A stretch of DNA of 64,000 bases from DT-110 sp030148525 (GTDB lineage Bacteria > Bacteroidota > Bacteroidia > Chitinophagales > Saprospiraceae), in assembly GCA_965227445.1 (NCBI GenBank), contig OZ245751.1, positions 124,001 through 188,000 on the forward strand, read 5' to 3'. How positions within the stretch are numbered: the stretch's first letter is position 1; every line of letters begins with the position of its first letter. Positions 36,943-45,264 of the stretch are shown one piece after another. Both the position numbers and the translations under genes were made by a program. The notes under the pieces are model-generated. The model had not been told where the DNA came from, made no database searches, and saw nothing but the letters and a program-made list of their open reading frames with translations.

Positions 36943-37537
36943 CATCGTAGGCTTGGAAGAGTACTCCATAGGCTTGGGGTAGATCTCTCCCAAATACAAA
37001 GATCCCCTCCTCGTGCCCTTCCATCACAAACAGCTTACTGTGCGGCAAATCCGTTGTTTTCAGCAAATCGATGATCGAATAGGCCATTTCCGGCGAGCCG
37101 TAAGTAGCCGATGCATCGGTAGTGGGTACTTTATGCATCAATTCCTGCCACATGCCCAGGTGGTGAGCGTGTATGATGGCCTGTACGTCGGGTAAGGTCT
37201 GGTAGATAACGGCATGACTCATCGACTCCGAACTGGCGATGATGGGGCCTTTACAATCCAGGCTATTAGCATCGATATCAACGGCGGTCACCAGGGCGTA
37301 ATGGTCCTCGGTCAGGGTCGCGAAATTGCCGGTCGCCGAACCGGAGATCAGGAATTGGTCGGGATACTCGGGGTGGCGTTTACTAATGTTACCGTAGCCG
37401 ATCCCGTTATCGTAGGCGCCAATGAGCCCCAGGTCGAAAACGCGCTGGCGGTACTCGTTGAGTTCTTGCAACAGGGCCGTTGGAAGGGGAGCGGATTTCT
37501 GCCAGTCGGCCGTGAATTTGATATAGCCTTCGTCCAT
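36929..37537 (-). CDS. class II aldolase/adducin family protein, MtnB-like
   Basis: About 202 aa, from the ATG that overlaps the mtnA stop (TGATG at 37535-37539). It has class II aldolase features: a glycine-rich ISGSATGNFATL loop, an acid/base region SSESMSHAVIYQ, and metal-binding HAHHLGMWQEL near 145. Next to mtnA, a role as methylthioribulose-1-phosphate dehydratase in methionine salvage is reasonable. The family also includes fuculose-phosphate aldolases, so the substrate is not certain. The last three residues and the stop come from a heptamer array. Confidence 0.75.
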   Translation of the reverse strand: MDEGYIKFTADWQKSAPLPTALLQELNEYRQRVFDLGLIGAYDNGIGYGNISKRHPEYPDQFLISGSATGNFATLTEDHYALVTAVDIDANSLDCKGPIIASSESMSHAVIYQTLPDVQAIIHAHHLGMWQELMHKVPTTDASATYGSPEMAYSIIDLLKTTDLPHSKLFVMEGHEEGIFVFGRDLPQAYGVLFQAYDDGNS

Positions 37538-38652
37538 CAAACTGTGTATTCTTTTTCGGGGTAGAGCGATCGGATGCCGCTGGCCGAGGCCGAACAAACG
37601 CCCCGCTCAGTGATCAGGCCCGTAACCAGGCGGGCAGGCGTAACATCGAAGCCGAAGTTAGCAGCCCGACTGTCTTCCGGAGTGAGTAGTACCTCCTGGT
37701 ATTTTCCGTCTGCCCAGCCCCTGATACGTTTCACTTCGTTGGGGTCACGCTCTTCGATGGGGATGTCTTCCAGGCCGTCCTCCAGGGTCCAGTCGAAGGA
37801 GGAGTGGGGGAGGGCGACGTAGAAAGGCACACTATTGTCGTAAGCAGCCAGGGCCTTCAGGTAGGTGCCGATCTTATTGGCCACATCGCCGGTGCGGGTA
37901 GTGCGGTCACTGCCCACGATCACCAGGTCGACCTGATCGTGTTGCATCAGGTGGCCGCCGGCATTATCGGTAATGACCGTGTGTGGCACTCCGTGTTCCA
38001 GCAGTTCAAAGGCGGTGAGCCTTGCCCCCTGGTTGCGCGGCCGGGTCTCGTCGACCCATACGTGTACGTCAATGCCTTTATCGTGGGCCGCGTAGATGGG
38101 AGACGTGGCCGTGCCGTGATCGATGCAGGCGATCCAGCCCGCGTTGCAGTGGGTAAGAATATTGACCGTTTTGTCCCCTTTTTGCCGGCTGATGGTCTCG
38201 ATTAGGGGTAAGCCGTGCTCGCCGATCTGGCGGCAGTGATCCACGCTTTCTTCGGTCAGGGCATTGGCTTCGGCCAGTGCCAGAGCTGAGCGCTCGGCCG
38301 CACTTTGACCACTTTGCAGTGCCAGCCATACCCGCTCAGTGGCATTTTGTAAATCTATTGCAGTAGGGCGAGTGGCCCGCAGCACTTCCATGCGTTCGCG
38401 AATCACTGCCAGCCCTTCCTGTCCTCCGGCGGCACTCAGGGTGGAGATGTATAAGCCATAGGCTGCCGTCGAGCCGATCAGGGGTGCACCCCGCACGTGC
38501 ATATCGCGAATGGCCCGCGCAAATTCGTCGGTTGAGCGCAGATCTTCGATGATCACCTGGTGCGGTAAATAGCGTTGATCAATAATCTGTATGGTGGTTG
38601 CATCACCGGGTTTTACCCAGATGGTGCGGTAGTGTTGACCGTTTATCTTCAT
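37537..38652 (-). CDS. mtnA: methylthioribose-1-phosphate isomerase
   Basis: Converts methylthioribose-1-phosphate to the ribulose form in the methionine salvage pathway. The 371-aa product has the MtnA/eIF2B-like layout: IDQRYLPHQV near residue 25, the MHVRGAPLIGSTAAYG loop, ILTHCNAGWIAC near 155, ETRPRNQGARLTAFEL, and IVGSDRTTRTGDVANKIGTY with the catalytic Asp. I chose the ATG at 38652 over the longer frame to 38697, since the family starts with a MKxxx-YRTIW segment. It is coupled to the aldolase-type gene by a TGATG overlap. Confidence 0.92.
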   Translation of the reverse strand: MKINGQHYRTIWVKPGDATTIQIIDQRYLPHQVIIEDLRSTDEFARAIRDMHVRGAPLIGSTAAYGLYISTLSAAGGQEGLAVIRERMEVLRATRPTAIDLQNATERVWLALQSGQSAAERSALALAEANALTEESVDHCRQIGEHGLPLIETISRQKGDKTVNILTHCNAGWIACIDHGTATSPIYAAHDKGIDVHVWVDETRPRNQGARLTAFELLEHGVPHTVITDNAGGHLMQHDQVDLVIVGSDRTTRTGDVANKIGTYLKALAAYDNSVPFYVALPHSSFDWTLEDGLEDIPIEERDPNEVKRIRGWADGKYQEVLLTPEDSRAANFGFDVTPARLVTGLITERGVCSASASGIRSLYPEKEYTV

Positions 38653-38730
38653 AGTGGCAAAAGTACGGAAAGTCCTTTGCACAAATGGTTGGTTCATGGG
38701 GATATTCCCTGTTCATTGGAATGATGAAGG

Positions 38731-38908
38731 CTCGGTGCTCAATGATGAATGCTGAATGCTGAATTATGAATGCTCGGTGCTGAATGCTCAGTGCTCAGTG
38801 CTAAATGCTCAGTGCTAAATGCTCGGTGCTGAATGCTCGGTGCTCAATGCTCAATGCTCGATGCTCGATGCTCGATGCTCAATGCTCGGTGCTCAATGCT
38901 CGGTGCGG
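38731..38908 (+). repeat. heptamer array, TGCTCAA/TGCTCGG/TGCTGAA family
   Basis: About 25 units of 7 bp (TGCTCGG, TGCTCAA, TGCTGAA, TGCTAAA, TGATGAA) in an almost unbroken row upstream of mtnA. The TG at the start and the 7-bp step are constant. This is the longest array of the family also seen at 10024-10162 and in mnmE. Confidence 0.93.
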
Positions 38909-38946
38909 AACGGATTTGGTTTAGAGGGAGGAATCACGAAGAATAA

Positions 38947-39077
38947 CCGTAGGGCGTAAGCCGTAAATCGTGGGCCGTATGATTTATTTCCGACCTCCGA
39001 CTTCCGATTCCCCACCACTAAAGTGGGTGGGCTTATTTCCGCCTTCCGATTTCGACTCCTTCCGCCTTCCGATTTTG
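38947..39077 (+). repeat. two heptamer arrays at the 3' end of the helical-repeat gene
   Basis: 38947-38981 reads CCGTAGG, GCGTAAG, CCGTAAA, TCGTGGG, CCGTATG. From 38987 on, TCCGACC, TCCGACT, TCCGATT, TCCGCCT words repeat; a small hairpin CCACCACTAAAGTGGGTGG interrupts them near 39012. On the minus strand the second array encodes the C-terminal tail and stop of the gene at 39033. Confidence 0.8.
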
Positions 39078-40601
39078 AACACTTCTGATTTCTTCCATCG
39101 ATTTCCCTTTAGCTTTCGCCTGCAACCAGTCGGTCATGCGAATAAAGCTGAAGGCCCGCCATTCATACGGTTTTTGCTCGAGCCTTTGAAAAATGGGTAA
39201 TTGTTCGCGGAAAACCTGTTGGGCTTCCTGGGGCGGGTGCTGCAGGAGTTGACGGAAGAGTGTCAGGCAGGCTTCCTGATGCTGGTATTGGTCGCGGAGG
39301 CTGCGAATATAGCGGGTGGTTTGGGTGAGGCGGTAATCCAGGAGGTCGAAGTTGCCGAGTTCGTACTGGCAGAGCAGGAAGGTCAGGTGGGTGAATGCCT
39401 GAATATCCTCACGCAGCGGTTTGCCCGGATGGTTGAGGATGAGATTGAGGTAGTCAACGGCTTTGCCGGCTTCGCCGCAGCAAAGGTGTAACCAGGCCAT
39501 TTTGTAGTAGAGGATAAAGACTTTATGGGTATCCACCATTTGGCCGTAGCGCTTGAGACGCTGAAGGGTGCGTGGGATGACTTTGAGTCCTTCCCGGAAG
39601 GTGCCTTCCAGCAAATGCTTATTATAGCGGCCCTGATGAACCACCAGGAAGGAAAGGATCTTGGAGTTGTGGTTGAATTTTTTGTATTCGCTTTCGCGAA
39701 AATGCTCGAGGGTATCGAGGTACTTGCGGTAGGTGGAGACTTCGCGGGTCAGGTAGGCAATGGTCAAAAGCTGATGGAGGGCGCGCATGTACATATCGAC
39801 GTCCATCTCGATCATGCGGGGCTCGGCTTCGTACAGTTCTACCCACCGCTGGGTCCAGTAGAAGCAGGTGTCAAAGTCCATGAGCAGATAGGCCTGCCAG
39901 TAATAGGCCTGGTACAAATGAATACGCTCAAAAAAGGTGAGTTTTTCCTCCGGCAGGGGAGGCATTTTGCGGCGGAAGTAGTGCTCGGCCTTGGCGCGCT
40001 CCTCGGTACTGCTCACATGCCCCTCGTTGATGAAGCGTCGCTGGAGTAGCAGCTTGAGGTTGGCCAGTTCGATGGTCGAAGTCTGAATGCGGTTGCGCTC
40101 GCTGGCTTCCTGGGTCAGGTTGACCATGCGTTCGGTAGTGCTGCGGGTAATATGTCGTGACTCAATGCGCTTTTCAAACTCCACAATTTCGAGGTGCAGA
40201 GCATCCAGATTCATATTTTTGGCAATAGCCTTCGCCCGGTCGAGCAGCTTCAATGACTGTAAGTACAACCCCTTCCCGTAGAGTATCTGCGCGTAATCCA
40301 TCCACTCACGGATCTGAATGGCCTCACTTTTTCGCACCTGGATCAGCCGCAGGCTGGTCAGGATATGCTGGTAGAGGTGGCGCTTCAGATTGGAAAACTG
40401 ACTCTTGCTGGTACCCTTCAGTTTTTTGCGTAAGGCATCTTCATCCAGTTCCCTGCTTTTGTCCAGGAGGTCAAATAGTTGCAGGAATTTAGCATCGCCT
40501 TCCCCCTGGATTCGCCGCACATAAAGGCGAAAATTGCGCTTCTCGGCCTTGGAAAGGGATTTTACCAGGGTAAACAAATGGTCGCCGTGGGAAATGGGCA
40601 T
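39033..40601 (-). CDS. helical-repeat (TPR-like) protein of unknown function
   Basis: 522-aa soluble protein starting MPISHGDHLFTLVKSLSKAE. It consists of stacked helix pairs, for example YLQSLKLLDRAKAIAKNMN near 115 and AGKAVDYLNLILNHPGKP near 375, resembling degenerate tetratricopeptides. Proteins of this shape are common, uncharacterised members of Bacteroidota genomes. The last residues (QNRKAEGVEIGRRK) are written in CGGAAGG-type heptamers and look like an acquired tail. There is no signal peptide or membrane helix. Confidence 0.75.
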   Translation of the reverse strand: MPISHGDHLFTLVKSLSKAEKRNFRLYVRRIQGEGDAKFLQLFDLLDKSRELDEDALRKKLKGTSKSQFSNLKRHLYQHILTSLRLIQVRKSEAIQIREWMDYAQILYGKGLYLQSLKLLDRAKAIAKNMNLDALHLEIVEFEKRIESRHITRSTTERMVNLTQEASERNRIQTSTIELANLKLLLQRRFINEGHVSSTEERAKAEHYFRRKMPPLPEEKLTFFERIHLYQAYYWQAYLLMDFDTCFYWTQRWVELYEAEPRMIEMDVDMYMRALHQLLTIAYLTREVSTYRKYLDTLEHFRESEYKKFNHNSKILSFLVVHQGRYNKHLLEGTFREGLKVIPRTLQRLKRYGQMVDTHKVFILYYKMAWLHLCCGEAGKAVDYLNLILNHPGKPLREDIQAFTHLTFLLCQYELGNFDLLDYRLTQTTRYIRSLRDQYQHQEACLTLFRQLLQHPPQEAQQVFREQLPIFQRLEQKPYEWRAFSFIRMTDWLQAKAKGKSMEEIRSVQNRKAEGVEIGRRK

Positions 40602-40735
40602 AACAAGGCTTTTAGCGCAACATTTTCGGAATAAGGAGGATTGCCGTTTTTTCTGGAAAAAACCGACTCCTTTTTGGCAGAAGCTGAATAAACGGTCAAT
40701 GATTTGGAATGACCGGTACGCAGCTCAGGAGCCTT

Positions 40736-40743
40736 TACCTTTG
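40736..40743 (+). promoter_or_regulatory. -7 element TACCTTTG
   Basis: A match to TAnnTTTG in a region without a protein gene on the plus strand. An upstream TTTG at 40703 is too far (29 bp) to be a normal -33 box. Confidence 0.4.
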
Positions 40744-40946
40744 TGCATAACAAAGTACAAAAAATACGGCGTGGTGATTGCACGCTCAACCGTCATATTT
40801 ACGAATGTAATCACGAACAAAAGCTCGATTCAAACGGCGATCACCAATGGGTAGTCACCGTCAAGATATTCTTAGTGAACGATTGGTCTTTATCAGGGGA
40901 GTACTACCAACTGTTTTGTCCTCAGCTCTATAGTACTCCCTTTTTT
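40744..40946 (+). ncRNA. candidate small RNA between a TAnnTTTG box and a terminator
   Basis: About 200 bp bounded by the -7 box at 40736 and the terminator at 40897-40946, with no convincing ORF. An internal stem (CGGCGATCACC with GGTAGTCACCG, two mismatches) is present near 40835-40860. This is the most ncRNA-like interval in the window, but support is limited to the bounding signals. A 69-aa frame inside it shows no protein features. Confidence 0.25.
40897..40946 (+). terminator. intrinsic terminator-like hairpin
   Basis: Perfect 9-bp stem GGGAGTACT/AGTACTCCC with a ~26-nt loop, then CCTTTTTTATTT. The T tract directly after the stem makes this a good rho-independent terminator for plus-strand transcription. 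Confidence 0.65.
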
Positions 40947-41008
40947 ATTTGAGGTCGGGCATCGACCAATTCGTAAAGTGGTGATTGCCAAAGCCCCACC
41001 TCCCGGTA

Positions 41009-41069
41009 CCGGGTAGTAGGTAGTGGGTATAAGGATTAAAGCAAGTCCTACTACCTTGTACCCTATACT
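41009..41069. repeat. dyad of TAGTAGG/TACTACC-type heptamers
   Basis: GGGTAGTAGGTAGTGGGTAT, a 17-nt spacer, then CCTACTACCTTGTACCCTAT: the two arms can pair as an imperfect hairpin. The same words occur in the GH95 3' array. Confidence 0.6.
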
Positions 41070-41071
41070 TA

Positions 41072-41333
41072 GAGCGTGTTTGGGATTTGTTTTTGATGGC
41101 GAAAATGTCTAGAATTTGGTTCTCACAAAGCCTTTTTTGAGCTTCGTAGCATGGCTACGGGGCGAAAAAAGGCTGCAGTGAGGTTCAAATATACCGCTTC
41201 CGAAAAGGATTGGGCTTTGCCCAACCTTTTCACGCGAGTATATACTCGACTCGAAGTGGTTTGGATTCCCAAACCACTTCGTTGTCGGTATAATAGACAT
41301 TTGCAGTCCAAAGGATAAATCCCAAACACGCTC
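41072..41333. mobile_element. IS5-like MITE, 262 bp
   Basis: Perfect 17-bp terminal inverted repeat GAGCGTGTTTGGGATTT at both ends, flanked by TTA on both sides (41069-41071, 41334-41336) as a 3-bp target duplication. GAGCGTGTTT-type ends with short TNA duplications are typical of IS5/IS1031-like elements. There is no transposase. It carries a strong internal hairpin (AGCCTTTTTTGAGCTTCGTAGC with its near complement, 41131-41176) and, further right, copy 2 of the TACCG MITE. Confidence 0.85.
41192..41290. mobile_element. TACCG MITE, copy 2 (nested)
   Basis: 99 bp from TACCG to CGGTA, flanked by TA on both sides. Three hairpins in a row: GAAAAGGATTGGG with CCCAACCTTTTC, CGAGTATATACTCG, and CGAAGTGGTTTGG with CCAAACCACTTCG. 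It is inserted in the IS5-like MITE at 41072-41333. Confidence 0.88.
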
Positions 41334-41470
41334 TTAATACAAAGTGAGGTTGTGACATTCAGTTGTTTAGCAATTCCTTAGCCTGTCAACCTCACTTTAA
41401 GCTAAGTTTCATACCTGTGTAGGCCCTGGTGCTACCCGCATCGGGGTTTTTTTATGGGTGGCGAGCATCT

Positions 41471-42922
41471 TCAATTCGATTTCCAGAAATAGGGTGAGAA
41501 CAGCACGAGGATAGTAAATATCTCCAACCGGCCAAGCAGCATCAAAAAGGAAAGAAACACCTTTACCGGACTGGAAAGCCAGGAGAAATTATCCACCGGT
41601 CCCACATCCCCAATACCAGGCCCTACGTTTCCTATGGAGGTGGCAACCGCGCCGATCGAGGTCATAAAGTCTAATCCCAGTGCACAGCAGATGATCGAAC
41701 CAAAGACGAAAAGGAATAAATAGAGGAGTAAAAAGATAATGATGTGTGTAAGCGTTCGGCCGGGAACTACCGTACCGTTGAGCTTCAGGGGGACTACTGC
41801 CCGGGGGTGTAGTATCCGCTTAAACTCCAGAAAGGAGTTCTTAAAGAACACCAGGTGACGGATCAGCTTGATACCACCGCTGGTTGACCCCGCACAAGCA
41901 CCCAGGAACATCATGACAAAGAACACCATGGTCAGGCCCGGGCTCCACGAGGTGTAGTCGGCCGATACATAGCCGGTGGTGGTAATGATGGAAACGATCT
42001 GGAAAAGACTATCCCGGAAAGCCTTTTCAAATGGGTTATGCGTAGCCTGGATCACACCGTAGGTGACGATCAGGGTGAGAAACCCGATAAGGATCAGGTA
42101 GGCTTTGAATTCGTCGCTCTGCCAAACCCGTTGCATACGTCCCTTCAACCCAAAGTAGATGACGGTGTAGTTGGTGCCTGCCAAAAACATGAATATAATA
42201 ATGATGTACTGTACTGCCGGAATATCCCAGTGGGCCATGCTGGCGTTTTTGGTGGAAAAGCCACCCGTTGCCATAGTGGTCAGTGCGTGGTTGATAGCAT
42301 CGTAAAAGGAAAGACCCACCAATTTCAAGATGATGATGAGCAGCCCCGTTAGCCCCAGGTAAATGAACCACAGGCGCTTGGCTGTTTCCCGGATGCGGGG
42401 ATGCAATTTATCGGAAGTTGGTCCCGGAGCTTCCGCCACAAACAATTCAATTCCACCAATGCCGAGCAATGGGAAAATGGCGACGGTAAGTACGATAATG
42501 CCCATGCCACCAATCCACTGGGTCAGGCTGCGCCAGTACAAAATACCCTGCGGAGTCGATTCTATATCAGTCAGGACACTGGCACCGGTGGTGGTCATGC
42601 CGCTAACGGTTTCAAAAAAAGCATCAACCGGATTGCTGATTACTTCACTGAATAAGTAAGGCAGGCTACCGAAGGTAACCATCGTGAACCACCCCAGGGC
42701 TACAATCAGATATCCTTCCCGCTTTTTGATGCCCTCATCGTCGCGGGGCGTGAAAAACCAGAGCGGTAATCCAAAGCCAATATTTATGGCACCGGCATAG
42801 ATCAGTGGCCAGTGATCACCACTATCAAAATGAAAAGAGAAGGGGAGACCCGTCAGCATCAATACGCCCAGCATCATGAGCAGAAATCCTACAAAACGAG
42901 CAACTGGCTTGAGATTGATCAT
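41471..42922 (-). CDS. trkH: TrkH-family potassium uptake channel subunit
   Basis: Membrane ion-translocating subunit of the Trk/Ktr system, 483 aa with about ten membrane helices. The four selectivity-filter loops are visible: TVSGMTTTGASVL, TTMATGGFSTKN, SIITTTGYVSADY and AVATSIGNVGPG. It lies 2 bp after the trkA stop, on the same strand; the two make a complete uptake unit. The N-terminal segment has an extra hydrophobic hairpin, as in TrkH rather than KtrB. Confidence 0.94.
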   Translation of the reverse strand: MINLKPVARFVGFLLMMLGVLMLTGLPFSFHFDSGDHWPLIYAGAINIGFGLPLWFFTPRDDEGIKKREGYLIVALGWFTMVTFGSLPYLFSEVISNPVDAFFETVSGMTTTGASVLTDIESTPQGILYWRSLTQWIGGMGIIVLTVAIFPLLGIGGIELFVAEAPGPTSDKLHPRIRETAKRLWFIYLGLTGLLIIILKLVGLSFYDAINHALTTMATGGFSTKNASMAHWDIPAVQYIIIIFMFLAGTNYTVIYFGLKGRMQRVWQSDEFKAYLILIGFLTLIVTYGVIQATHNPFEKAFRDSLFQIVSIITTTGYVSADYTSWSPGLTMVFFVMMFLGACAGSTSGGIKLIRHLVFFKNSFLEFKRILHPRAVVPLKLNGTVVPGRTLTHIIIFLLLYLFLFVFGSIICCALGLDFMTSIGAVATSIGNVGPGIGDVGPVDNFSWLSSPVKVFLSFLMLLGRLEIFTILVLFSPYFWKSN

Positions 42923-42924
42923 TA

Positions 42925-44265
42925 CTAACGGAATAACTTTTCAAGGCGGGAAATGGCCTCGGGTAGCGCAAAAACGATCACCTTGTCATTGACCTGCAAT
43001 ACAAAGTCGCCATCGGGAATCAGGCTTTCGTCACCCCGGACCACACCACCAATAAGTGCGGTACTGGGTAAATGCAACTTAGCGATTGGGGTGCGGGTCA
43101 GACGGTTTTTCTTGTGCACCACAAACTCGATCACTTCCGCATCGACACCCTGCATACTGGTAATTGCCTCGATCCGTCCCTTTCGTACATAACGGAAAAT
43201 ATTGTTGGCGGCGATCAACTTTTTATTGATCAGGGTATCGACTCCGATGCGTTGCGACAAGTGAATGTATTCCTTGTTCTCGACCTGAGCAATGGTTTTG
43301 AACACCCCATGATTTTTTGCCGTAAGGCTGGCAATAATATTGGTTTCGGAATTAGGCGTCAGGGCAATGAATGCATCCATATTATTCAGGCCTTCCTCCT
43401 CCATCAATTCAATATTGCTGGCCCGGCCGTTGATGATGAGGGTACTGTCGAGTTGCTCAGCCAGTTCTTTGCACCGCTCTTTATCGGCCTCGATCAAGGT
43501 CACGCTGTACTCCTGCTCCAATAATTTTGCCGTTATAAGTCCTAATTGCGTACCGCCCAGTATCATCACCTTACGCACTTTGCGACGCTGGATCCCGACG
43601 GTTTCTTCCAAGCGGCTGATCTGGTCGCGCTTGGTAATGAAATAAACGTGGTCACCCATGCGCAGGATGGTCTCCCCTTCCGGCATTATGGTGCGATTTC
43701 CACGCAGAATCGCGATCACATTCAGGTCAATGCCGTGCGACATCTCGTCCAGATCGCGAATGCGTACGTTCACTAAAGGGGATAACTCATTGATGGTGAA
43801 ACCGACCAGATTGATCTTGCCGTCCTCGAATTCAAAAACGTCGGTAAATGAGCATTGAGCGACCAACCGATGAATCTCCTTAGCGGCTAGCTGTTGGGGT
43901 GAGATCAGCGCATCGATACCGAGGTCTTTGAAAATTTCGTTCTTGTCGTCTTCCAGGTATTCGCCCGAGCGCACGCGCGCAATAGTGCGCTTGGCTCCCA
44001 TTCGCTTGGCCAGGATGGCCGTGATCATATTGGTCTTCTCACTGGTCGTTACGGCTAGCAATAGACCAGCTTGCTGAACATTGGCTTGTTCTAATACATC
44101 CATGGAGGAGGAATCGCCCCGCAGGGCGAGAACATCCAGATGGGTAGCAGCATAATCAAGAACTTCCTGGTTGGTGTCGATCAGGATAATGTCCTGATTT
44201 TCAAAGGACAATAGTTCCGCCAAATGAAACCCCACATCTCCTGCACCCGCAATAATTATCTTCAT
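42925..44265 (-). CDS. trkA: Trk system potassium regulatory protein TrkA
   Basis: Cytoplasmic regulatory ring subunit, 446 aa, with two RCK_N/RCK_C repeats. The first Rossmann loop is IIIAGAGDVGFHLAELL and the second MILGGTQLGLITAKLL near 235; each is followed by a TrkA-C domain (DGKINLVGFTINE-like and ALPEAISRLEKLF at the end). NAD/NADH binding regulates the TrkH pore. The promoter must lie in the 467-bp upstream gap, which also holds MITE copy 3; no clear TAnnTTTG match was found there. Confidence 0.93.
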   Translation of the reverse strand: MKIIIAGAGDVGFHLAELLSFENQDIILIDTNQEVLDYAATHLDVLALRGDSSSMDVLEQANVQQAGLLLAVTTSEKTNMITAILAKRMGAKRTIARVRSGEYLEDDKNEIFKDLGIDALISPQQLAAKEIHRLVAQCSFTDVFEFEDGKINLVGFTINELSPLVNVRIRDLDEMSHGIDLNVIAILRGNRTIMPEGETILRMGDHVYFITKRDQISRLEETVGIQRRKVRKVMILGGTQLGLITAKLLEQEYSVTLIEADKERCKELAEQLDSTLIINGRASNIELMEEEGLNNMDAFIALTPNSETNIIASLTAKNHGVFKTIAQVENKEYIHLSQRIGVDTLINKKLIAANNIFRYVRKGRIEAITSMQGVDAEVIEFVVHKKNRLTRTPIAKLHLPSTALIGGVVRGDESLIPDGDFVLQVNDKVIVFALPEAISRLEKLFR

Positions 44266-44376
44266 AGACCGCGCTGATCTTTATGACAAAAGGTTCGGAC
44301 CGCCAAATGGTTTGATCCGGCCCTTTCCAAGAGTGGTGCAAATATCACATAAAGCCCCGTAACAATCTAATAAATA

Positions 44377-44496
44377 TACCGCTTCCAAAAAGGTTTGGGC
44401 GAAGCCCAACCTTTTCACGTGAGTATTTACTCGACCCGAAGTGGTTTTGCTCCGCAGTACTTCGTGCTGGGACACCAAACCACTTCGTTGTCGGTA
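44377..44496. mobile_element. TACCG MITE, copy 3 (long loop form)
   Basis: 120 bp, TACCG to CGGTA, flanked by TA on both sides. It has the same three hairpins as copies 2 and 4, but the third hairpin carries the extended loop (CTCCGCAGTACTTCGTGCTG) found in copy 1. It lies ~110 bp upstream of trkA. Confidence 0.88.
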
Positions 44497-44732
44497 TAGT
44501 AGCGATAATAGCGGCACAGGTGCTGATAGGCAGCGGATCGTTTTCATTTGCTTTCTACCTTCGCAGAGAAATCTTGCTGCAGGCTTTCGCCCAAAAATGG
44601 GTGAACTCATTGCGGGGAAGCTTGTCTTAATACTGTAACGTGAAGTTGGGGCTAAGTTGCTTGCAAAGTAACAGGATGTTACAACCTCTCGGAAATGTCA
44701 TTTAATGCCAATCAATAGCTGAAGCTGGACGT

Positions 44733-45185
44733 ATGAAAATTTTGATGGTTTGCCTGGGTAATATTTGCCGATCTCCCCTGGCTGAAGGAATTTTGAAAAC
44801 AAAAATTGAGGAAAAAGGCCTGGACTGGAGCGTCGACTCGGCGGGAACCGGTAGCTGGCATATCGGTGAGCAGCCGGATCCGCGATCCATCGAAAAGGCC
44901 GATCAATACGGCATCGATCTTCGCTACCAGCGCGCACGGCAGATCAGACCAAATGATCTAAAGGAGTACGACCTGATTCTGGCTATGGATAGCTCTAATT
45001 ACCAGGATATCATCCGCATCGCTCCCGACGACACCGAAAAAAAGGTGGAGTTGATTATGAATTACGTTCAGCCCGGACACAATCAAAGTGTCCCCGATCC
45101 TTACTGGGACGATGACGGCTTCGAGCAGGTCTACCAGATGCTGGACAAAGCCACCGACGCTATCATTGAAAAACACCTTTCCTAA
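44733..45185 (+). CDS. low-molecular-weight protein-tyrosine-phosphatase
   Basis: Cysteine phosphatase of the arsenate-reductase-like LMW-PTP fold, 150 aa. The P-loop CLGNICRS sits at residues 7-14 with catalytic Cys7 and Arg13, and the general-acid loop VPDPYWDD is near 117-124. In bacteria such proteins remove phosphate from tyrosine kinases of polysaccharide export or act on other substrates; no such kinase is nearby. Its TAA is at once followed by a heptamer dyad that separates it from the convergent sucA. Confidence 0.92.
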   Translation: MKILMVCLGNICRSPLAEGILKTKIEEKGLDWSVDSAGTGSWHIGEQPDPRSIEKADQYGIDLRYQRARQIRPNDLKEYDLILAMDSSNYQDIIRIAPDDTEKKVELIMNYVQPGHNQSVPDPYWDDDGFEQVYQMLDKATDAIIEKHLS

Positions 45186-45264
45186 GTCGGAAATCGGAGA
45201 GCGGAAATCGGAAGTGAAATATTTCCGCTTTTCGACCTCCGCTTTCCGATTTCCGACCTCCGAT
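45186..45264. repeat. heptamer dyad between convergent genes (CGGAAAT/TTTCCGA)
   Basis: The left arm has CGGAAAT, CGGAGAG, CGGAAAT and CGGAAGT units; the right arm has the complementary TTTCCGC, CTTTCCG and ACCTCCG words. The whole can fold as one long imperfect hairpin. It fills exactly the gap between the LMW-PTP stop and the sucA stop, so it probably ends transcription from both sides. A near equivalent is at 60222-60295. Confidence 0.82.

Noticed and set aside
40743..40952. 69-aa plus-strand ORF
   Set aside because: No recognisable protein features; it runs through the terminator hairpin. The interval is listed as a possible small RNA instead.
44281..44640. ORFs of 65-109 aa across MITE copy 3
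   Set aside because: Related frames appear at other MITE copies (SCWDTKPLRCRY words), so they are translations of the element.
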